DNA of 64,000 nucleotides from Apoderus coryli (taxonomy: Eukaryota; Arthropoda; Insecta; Coleoptera; Attelabidae), in NCBI GenBank assembly GCA_911728435.2, contig OU452210.1, forward strand, positions 6,014,001 to 6,078,000. Reading direction: 5' to 3'. Within the stretch, counting starts at the first letter, position 1. Each line of letters begins with the position of its first letter. Shown piece after piece: positions 57,362 to 64,000 of the stretch. A program made the position numbers and the translations under genes. A model generated the notes under the pieces. It was given only the letters and a program-made list of their open reading frames with translations, did no database searches and had not been told where the DNA came from.

Positions 57362-59622
57362 CGGTCCGGTTCTACTGAATTAGACTGAGGCCCTGCTAAA
57401 TTAAACAAAATATAAACATGTAGGTAAAACCAGTCATTTTGTCCTCTATGCCACAACATTATTTTCTTTTTATTATACTTACGTACACAAATTCATATTG
57501 TAGTTTTAATTATTTGAGGTAGGTATAATTGTATCAATAATACTGATTTTTAAATTCTGCTGTCTGAGGATGGTCTATTATGGATTTTCTCTTAGCAATA
57601 TTTGCCAAATCATTTTTGTCAGGAAAACTCATCGAAATAAAATATCCACTTTGTAAAAAGTCGCAGAAGATCTATATAACCACTAATGCTCATTCCACTT
57701 ACCCCATATACCCTCAAGTATATTTTAGCAAAGTGTGACTCTTAATTAAGTAAGGTCGGACATCCTATTTGTCCTGCAGTATTACCCCGCTTCCAGTTCT
57801 AAAGAATACATTTTAATAGTCAAACATCGCGGAATCTTATACCATACCATTTAACGTAAAAAAGTTTATAAAATAACAAAAAAAAATCTTTATTTCAGTC
57901 TTGCTTTTGTTAATACATTATATTTTTCTTCTTATATTATGACAATAGAAGACCAACAAAAATAACAAAGAATTATATATAACGATAACAAGTTAGTAAA
58001 TGTTGAAAATATACGAAGCCAAATTGAATTCACCTCACTGTTAGGATAATAAGGGAAATATGAATTTCTATTACAAATCAGTTCTTTGATTTTGTGGCTA
58101 TATGAAATATTTCCGTTTTCAATTTAGCGTGTTCATTAAATAAAATATACTCTTCAACTTTGAATAAAAATATTTATACTACGAGGACGGTTTCATAAGA
58201 AACACTGAAATCTTATGTTATTATATATAGAAGGAATAAAAAAAAATAGAAACACGTTGGACTAGATGTATCGAGCTAAAAAGAGATTATGTAGAAAATG
58301 AAAATGATTTTTTGCCAAAAAAATGGTTTCCTTTAAAAGTCACGGGCTTATCAAACCAAATATTTGTCTTTTACACTCAGTTTACTTATCAGAAAATGAC
58401 ATATTCATTTTCCAACTCTTCGTTTGATATTTATGCTAAATAAATAAAGTTATTGATTTAAATAAAATTTCAAACAAATGTAATATCTGTTTCTGGTTTT
58501 CAATTTTACTTATGTATTCCGCTTTGCTGGTTGTCGAAAACTATGCAGTGGAAAAATTCGCAATAAAAACAGTATAACGTGCTTGTTAAAAGAGGGTAAC
58601 AAAATAAATCTAGAGAAATTTGCAATAAGGATATGTGTCATTTATCAGTTATGCGTGAAATATGATAACTTATCTTTCTCCCATAGCGAGGTTTATTTTT
58701 TTAGCGAATTATCTTCCCCTATAAAGAATATCAACTTTAATATACAGGGAGACATACAACTCTAATATTGCCGGCCAGATTTAATACGGTTTGATTTATA
58801 TCCTACATAAAAGTAAAGATATCTTGATAATTTTACTACTTAATTCCGTCATATAATTTAACAAAATAAAATAAGTTTGGATAAGCAAAGTTTTAGTTCT
58901 AGTCTATCGAATTATTAGCAATATTTTTTTCTAGGTCTATTATTTCTATATGTAAATTTGGTCAATGAAAACCCCTTATTTAATACTTGACCTCTATTTT
59001 TCGTCAAAATGTTGGGATTGTGTAGGATAAAAAGCTATACAGTTTATGAAAATTTTAGAAAACATGACATTATGTAAATAAAGACAAACTTTAAAGTTAT
59101 AAGCTAGGCTAACATATCACAATAACTAATATACCTATAATATGTATCTAGAAATTAAGAGCGATATTATATAATTTTTATTAGCTGATTAAACAAAACA
59201 ATCAGAAAATGAAATCGTTCTTACAAACAAATTACAAATTGATTAATCAATCAGGCTATGTAGTTTTCTAGGTCATGTCGTGAAAATTTAGCTTGTAAAA
59301 CAAATTTTAAATAAAAAAGTTTCTTGCTACATTATGTAACATGCAAGTCATATCATAAGGCTTCCCACTATTGGAATTCCGTCGAATCTAGTGTTCACAA
59401 AAGGATTGAATGGAATTTTGCTTCTTGTCCGGCCGTCGCCGTCGCGTCGTTGTGAACTTAGTTTCAATAGGTACTATATTGCGTGCGCAAACACTAGAAG
59501 TCGCTCTTTCCATTTTATTTTTGAAGTTAATTTTAGACGTGTGAATAACAATTTTAGCGAGGTTTCAACTCAATATTAGGTTTGTTGAATCCAGCTTCCT
59601 CTGCCACCTGTGTTATGGGAAT
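57362..59622. other. Intergenic, no gene supported
   Basis: AT-rich. Short frames at 58583-58765 and 59391-59579 have no motif. A CpG-containing patch (CCGGCCGTCGCCGTCGCGTC) at 59430 is notable but unexplained. Confidence 0.4.
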
Positions 59623-59888
59623 TGTTACGTATTTGGGGTTCGCAAATCCAAAAATACATTCACTTCAAAACTACATACTGTATATATTACTCATTCACAA
59701 TATTCGAGTCAACAAAACATTTATGTCACTGTAAAAAAATATTTGCTTGTAACCATTCACATTTATTACAACTTAATTAAAACTGATGATAATTATTCCT
59801 TAAACACCGCCCTTTATATAGATTGTCAGGATTTTATAAAAGCATAGAAAATTCTTCTGATCAATAAAAATAATAAAGAAACGTAACA
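59623..59888 (+). repeat. Probable solo LTR
   Basis: Starts TGTTACGTATTTGG and ends GAAACGTAACA, giving TG...CA limits with matching inverted termini (TGTTACG/CGTAACA). It holds a TATA-like CTTTATATAGATTG (about 59812) and AATAAA strings near 59866-59876, placed as expected for a promoter and polyadenylation signal. 266 bp. No internal element adjoins. Target duplications are not obvious. Its 5' end is echoed at 20814. Confidence 0.5.
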
Positions 59889-62459
59889 AACTCTATATCT
59901 GGGGGCCTCATTTTTGGGCTGAAGTTGAACTTGTTTTAAATTCGCTAATATCTCATTATAAGATTTTCACTTAAACTACTGAGGATGAGGTTACAAAAAC
60001 CCCGAGGCATGTGTGGTTGATGGTTCTTTTAACAATCATAAAACTCAATTTTCTGTAGTAGACAGTAGACATGTTTTACTGAAGGTTTAATTTACTACAC
60101 TTATCTTTAAGTATTGCGTACTTTGTTCAATTAGTAGTATTATTCAAAAATTAGTGATTTGAAATTTTTTTAGAAGAAAATTAATGGTAAATTACAATTA
60201 AAATTAAAAACTAAACTCTAATTAACGGCAACCGATTGCACTTTTGCAAATCTTTTACTCGTAGAAGTAGAGTTTCTAATTTATGGAAGATTTGAGGAGC
60301 CCCTTTCAGTTGTTTAATTCCTTTCTACAGTTTCGCTTTAAGAATATTGTAGTAGAATTTTTTAATATAAATTTCTTTTCCTGTAGTCAAGGAACATAAT
60401 ATTCCTTTTTTATAAGTACGTGCACAGGTTTTACAATAACTTATTTATCGAACTAAGCGGTAAATATACTATGAAATTCAATTAGTTGAAACCCTCATAA
60501 AGCTCTAATGCTAATATCCAAAACCTGAGCGAAGCACTCATTTATGGAAAATTTTCCTAACTTAAACAGCTAATTCCTTCCTTTAACGACATTTCTCGAG
60601 TTTTATTTTTTAAGCAAATTGATTTTCAAACCATTTCGCCTGGATTTTGTTGTTATTTAAATAAAGATAATTACAAATGGTTCACCGATACAAAGTATAA
60701 GAATCGAGTTTGTCTGCTCGATTTCGCTTGCGGTGACACGCTTATATCTTTCCTAGGGTGTTTTCGGTAGGTATGTTACGTAACGTGATATTTTATAGAT
60801 TCTCAGCTCAGGGATGAGCTGACCCACAAGTCATTTGATTCAATTTAATTTTCTAACCTGAACGTATATTTATAAAACGCTTTGCGAATGAAAATGTGTT
60901 AGGAAAGTAATACATATTAAATCGTTTAAACTGAATTGGGGCATTGTAAATGTTACTTTAAGATTATATTTATGTTGCGCCCTACTTTCATGATTAATAT
61001 GTTGTATATATCAGAACAGTTCAAATAACACTTACTAAAGGTTTAAAAAAATCACAACACAACACAACCTTGTCACTAATTTTAGTAAATGCTAAACTGT
61101 GACTGATGACAAGATCCCATATACAACGTCTCAGAATGTTTCTCAATCCTAGAGTCTTAAGCTCGAACAAATGCTGGTAGCGTTGGTCGAGGATAAATTC
61201 TAGGTTCGAATGGCAGACACAATCATGATACTTAAAGTAGAACTGATTACAGGGTTTTTGTTTTGAAGCGTAGTTACAAGAAATTATGTTGTTAATTAAA
61301 CAATACGCCAATGTGAACTCTTGGAAAAAAGAAATACCATGTAGAATTCTAAGCGCATTATATGCTAAAATAATTTCATTATTAATGAATCTTTTACGAA
61401 AGATTGAGTGCAGGAAAACACTTCTTATAAATTCAAACCGTGGTTCGCTAACAGTGTGGTATTGTATCCGCTATGAAATAAATATTAATAATATTAAATA
61501 CTCAACATCAGTGAGGGCAACTTTACAGCACTCAGTTAACTTAAAGAACTTCACCATATTATGTGTTTAGTTGGACGTTTACGTTTTAAAAGAAAAATGT
61601 GTACTTGAAAGAATAAAACAATCGGGAAGAAGTTCACTAATTTTTTCAAATTCAGTCGTTTTATAGGAAAATAATCTCTATGACAGGAGCAGAAATAAGC
61701 CCCATGTATTTCATACATCAGTCAACAGTTTATCTGAACTTCTAAATGGACATACGCGTTCTAATTATACTGAATAGAGGATTTGAATGCCCATCAATAG
61801 CGTTATACTTTGGTGTTGTGTTGACTTTAAAGCTAATGAACAAGTTTACCCTGAATCAGATTAGCATAAAATAAATATTGCACTGGAACCGAATGGTGAA
61901 TCTGAAACGTAAAATGATAAAACTGCAGGTTTTGATATTTACAACAAATAAATGAAGATTACCTACAATTATTTTGATTATATTCAAATTTATTTCAATA
62001 ACTTGAAACATACAAAATATAGGCGAACTCTATAAAGAGTTTAAATAAAGATTATTTCCTGTGTGATATCATTATATGATTCATGGAAGTTGTTTATATA
62101 AGTCAACTAAATAGAAGCTGTAAAGTAAGGAAAATTAAAGAGACGCCATTCAGATGCAGCAATGATTTTGTATTATGATATATTCTTAAATCAAAAGACA
62201 CATTCAGAGAAAACTTTTACAGAGAATCAATTAAAATAAATGCAACAACCAGAAATTGGCCCTGAATACATGAAAATAAGATTTTCGAATATTCTGAAAC
62301 AATACGGAATTCCACTCTAGTATCATGTGAGCGGGCAAGCAATACCACAGCAATCTACTTCAAGAAACAAGCTCTTACAAAACTCTACAAAAATGTGGTC
62401 AAGCAAAAAAAAAATTGTTTTATATTTTCTTATAATTGAATGCAAAGCCTTGATACATA
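59889..62459. other. Intergenic, no gene supported
   Basis: Frames at 61021-61311 (-) and 61286-61570 (+) are open for 94-96 codons but have no recognised motif. No repeat was identified. Confidence 0.4.
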
Positions 62460-64000
62460 CAGGGTGGTCCAACGAAAAGTTTGCACCTAGCTTTTCTCTT
62501 TTTTTTGTAGTCGAATGCGAAAATGCTCGGACACGTCGATTTTGCTTTTGAGGGGGACACATTTTAAACATATTTTTCGATCTGCGCCTTTAACCCCCTA
62601 GCGGGGGTGAGTAACAACCCTAAAATTTTAAATGGAAAGAGGGGTCTAATGACATATCATTTGAAAGGACACAAAATTGTCTTTCTAATGATACCCTATT
62701 TGTCGAATTTTACTAAAACAGTTAATACGAAAACGACTTTAAAGACATTAAGCCGATAATTTTGGTATTAATGAGAAATACAAATAAGTTTTAATTATTG
62801 CGAGTGAAAACACCTGCAATCGTTAGTACATTCCAATGTTTGTTAGTTTTAACATTGCTTTGTAAAAAAAGTAAACAAGCTGTTAAATTGATTTATTAAA
62901 ACGTTACATTAACAAATGTTGAAAATGTGACCCATTTGATTCCATACAATAATACAGATTTTGTTCAAATCTATTTCTAACATTTTGTAGCATATCAGGT
63001 GTTATGTTTCTGCACTCTTCTGTAATGCGTTGGCGAAGATCTTCTATGGACTCGGGCTTCGTGGCAAAACATTTATTTTTTAAGTGCCCCCAAAGAAAAA
63101 AGTCTAAAGGCGATAAATCCGGTGACCTGGCAGGCCATTCAATTGGGCCCCTCCTTCCAATCCACCGTCCAGGGAACCGGTCATCTAAGAACTGTCTTAC
63201 AGGAGCCACATAGTGCGGAGGTGCTCCATCTTGCTGGAAATAAAGCCGATCAGCAGTATGATTTTGGTCATCTTCTATTATTTGTGTTATTAAAGGATCA
63301 ATTGTGTCTTCAAGCATGTTTAGGTACACTTCACCAGTTAAATTTCCAGGAATAAAAAGTGGTCCTATAATATGATTTCCTAATATGCCACACCAGACGT
63401 TTATTTTTTGAGGATACTGGGTATGAACCTCACGGAATAAATGTGGGTTACTGTCATCCCAGTAACGGCAATTGTGCCTATTTACAGCTCCATTCAAATA
63501 AAATGTGCATTCGTCGGAAAAACAAATGTTAAATAATAATTGCGGATCTTCAATTAAACGCTGGCTCATTGCTTCACAAAATTGCAGCCTTCTATCAGGA
63601 TCATCCTCATTTAGTTCCTGTACTAATTTGATTTTGTACGGATGAAATTTGTACGCTTTTAAAATTCGTATTATGGACGAACGGGAGACACCTGAGGCTT
63701 CAGCTAGTTGACGGGTACTTTGACTATGATCCATTTCAACATGCCCTAAAACAGCGACTTCCACAGCTTCATTTCTGATCGGTTTCTGCGGCTGGTGTTT
63801 TACATTACAGACAGATCCGGTATCTACAAACTTTTTAACTAACTTGCCAACGTACACATCATTCACATTTTTATCGGGATGTCTCTCATTAAATAAGTCT
63901 AGCACTACTATTATTTTGAAAATAAAGTTTAACAATTTCAACTCGTTCTAGAATGGAATAAATCATTTTGTACGGTAAAAGTACGATTAGTGAGGAATTT
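62458..64000 (-). mobile_element. DD41D Tc1/mariner-like transposon, cut by window end
   Basis: The left end CAGGGTGGTCCAACGAAAAG begins at 62460 directly after a TA (62458-62459), the target site of this superfamily. The transposase gene runs leftward from near 63966. About 440 bp of noncoding sequence lies between the TIR and the stop codon, including CTTTAACCCCCTAGCGGGGG. The other TIR lies beyond 64000, so intactness cannot be judged. A decayed sister copy is at 52520-53010. Confidence 0.85.
62904..63966 (-). pseudogene. DUF4817-type DDE transposase, nearly full length, one frameshift
   Basis: The continuous frame 63941-62904 encodes 345 residues. Residues 18-45 (LFNERHPDKNVNDVY...) are the DUF4817 helix-turn-helix, with a second HTH around RQLAEASGVSRSSIIRILK (77-95). 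The catalytic Asp residues are D143 (FSDECTF), D238 (QQDGAPPH) and D280 (SPDLSPLDFFLW), giving 41 residues between the last two, i.e. DD41D. The first 17 residues of this frame (MKLLNFIF...) are not conserved-looking; another frame starting at 63966 gives MIYSILERVEIVKLYFQNNS, the expected N-terminus, so a small indel near 63900 separates it from LFNERHP. The protein would bind the TIRs and cut and paste the element, but this copy probably makes no full product. Confidence 0.85.

Noticed and set aside
61021..61570. Opposed 96- and 94-codon ORFs
   Set aside because: Neither shows a domain or splice signals that extend it; described only as unassigned.
1..64000. CRISPR arrays, bacterial operons, integrons, prophage
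   Set aside because: No regularly spaced repeats, ribosome-binding sites or dense ORFs; the sequence is clearly eukaryotic.

Overview
This window looks like AT-rich arthropod, most likely insect, nuclear DNA. There are no operons, long intact ORFs are almost absent, introns have GTAAGT/GTGAGT donors, and the mix of decayed transposons is typical of insects: Tc1/mariner with DUF4817-type transposases, pogo-like, copia, BEL/Pao, non-LTR and Penelope-like elements. Species cannot be named from sequence alone. Most listed ORFs are chance frames; the real content is fragmentary and had to be read across frameshifts.

Layout. 1-12.9 kb is mostly featureless AT-rich DNA holding a DUF4817 transposase relic (1.07-1.31 kb), a foldback repeat (4.3-4.6 kb) and a larger foldback whose apex carries a hammerhead-ribozyme-like core (7.2-7.5 kb). 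13.0-17.1 kb is an accessory cluster: a LINE reverse-transcriptase relic, a second DUF4817 relic, and a three-unit tandem array of a LINE 5' fragment. 17-31 kb is sparse: dispersed repeats, hairpins, a foldback, a pogo-like C-terminus, a Penelope-like fragment with a GIY-YIG motif, and a CpG-richer promoter-like patch at 30.8-31.0 kb. 32.8-44.5 kb holds further LINE pieces, a second Penelope-like relic with an adjoining hammerhead, a mariner relic and a TIR-bounded 1.29-kb pogo-like element.

The best candidate for a host gene lies on the + strand at 45.3-54.0 kb. Small exons with consensus splice sites and matching phases are separated by introns filled with a BEL/Pao relic, a copia relic and mariner and DD41D debris. 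The first exon may supply a signal peptide, so the product may be a small secreted protein. I do not recognise the family.

55.4-57.4 kb is a nest of relics: a LINE tail, a DUF4817 transposase interrupted by a perfect 61-bp inverted repeat, a LINE RT relic, and then a near-canonical type I hammerhead ribozyme at 57.28-57.36 kb. A probable solo LTR sits at 59.6-59.9 kb. The window ends inside the best-preserved element, a DD41D Tc1/mariner-like transposon (left TIR at 62460) whose transposase has a frameshift near its N terminus.

The most unusual signals are the hammerhead-like cores at three loci, one at the tip of a long inverted repeat and one beside a Penelope-like GIY-YIG relic, and the split small-protein gene.
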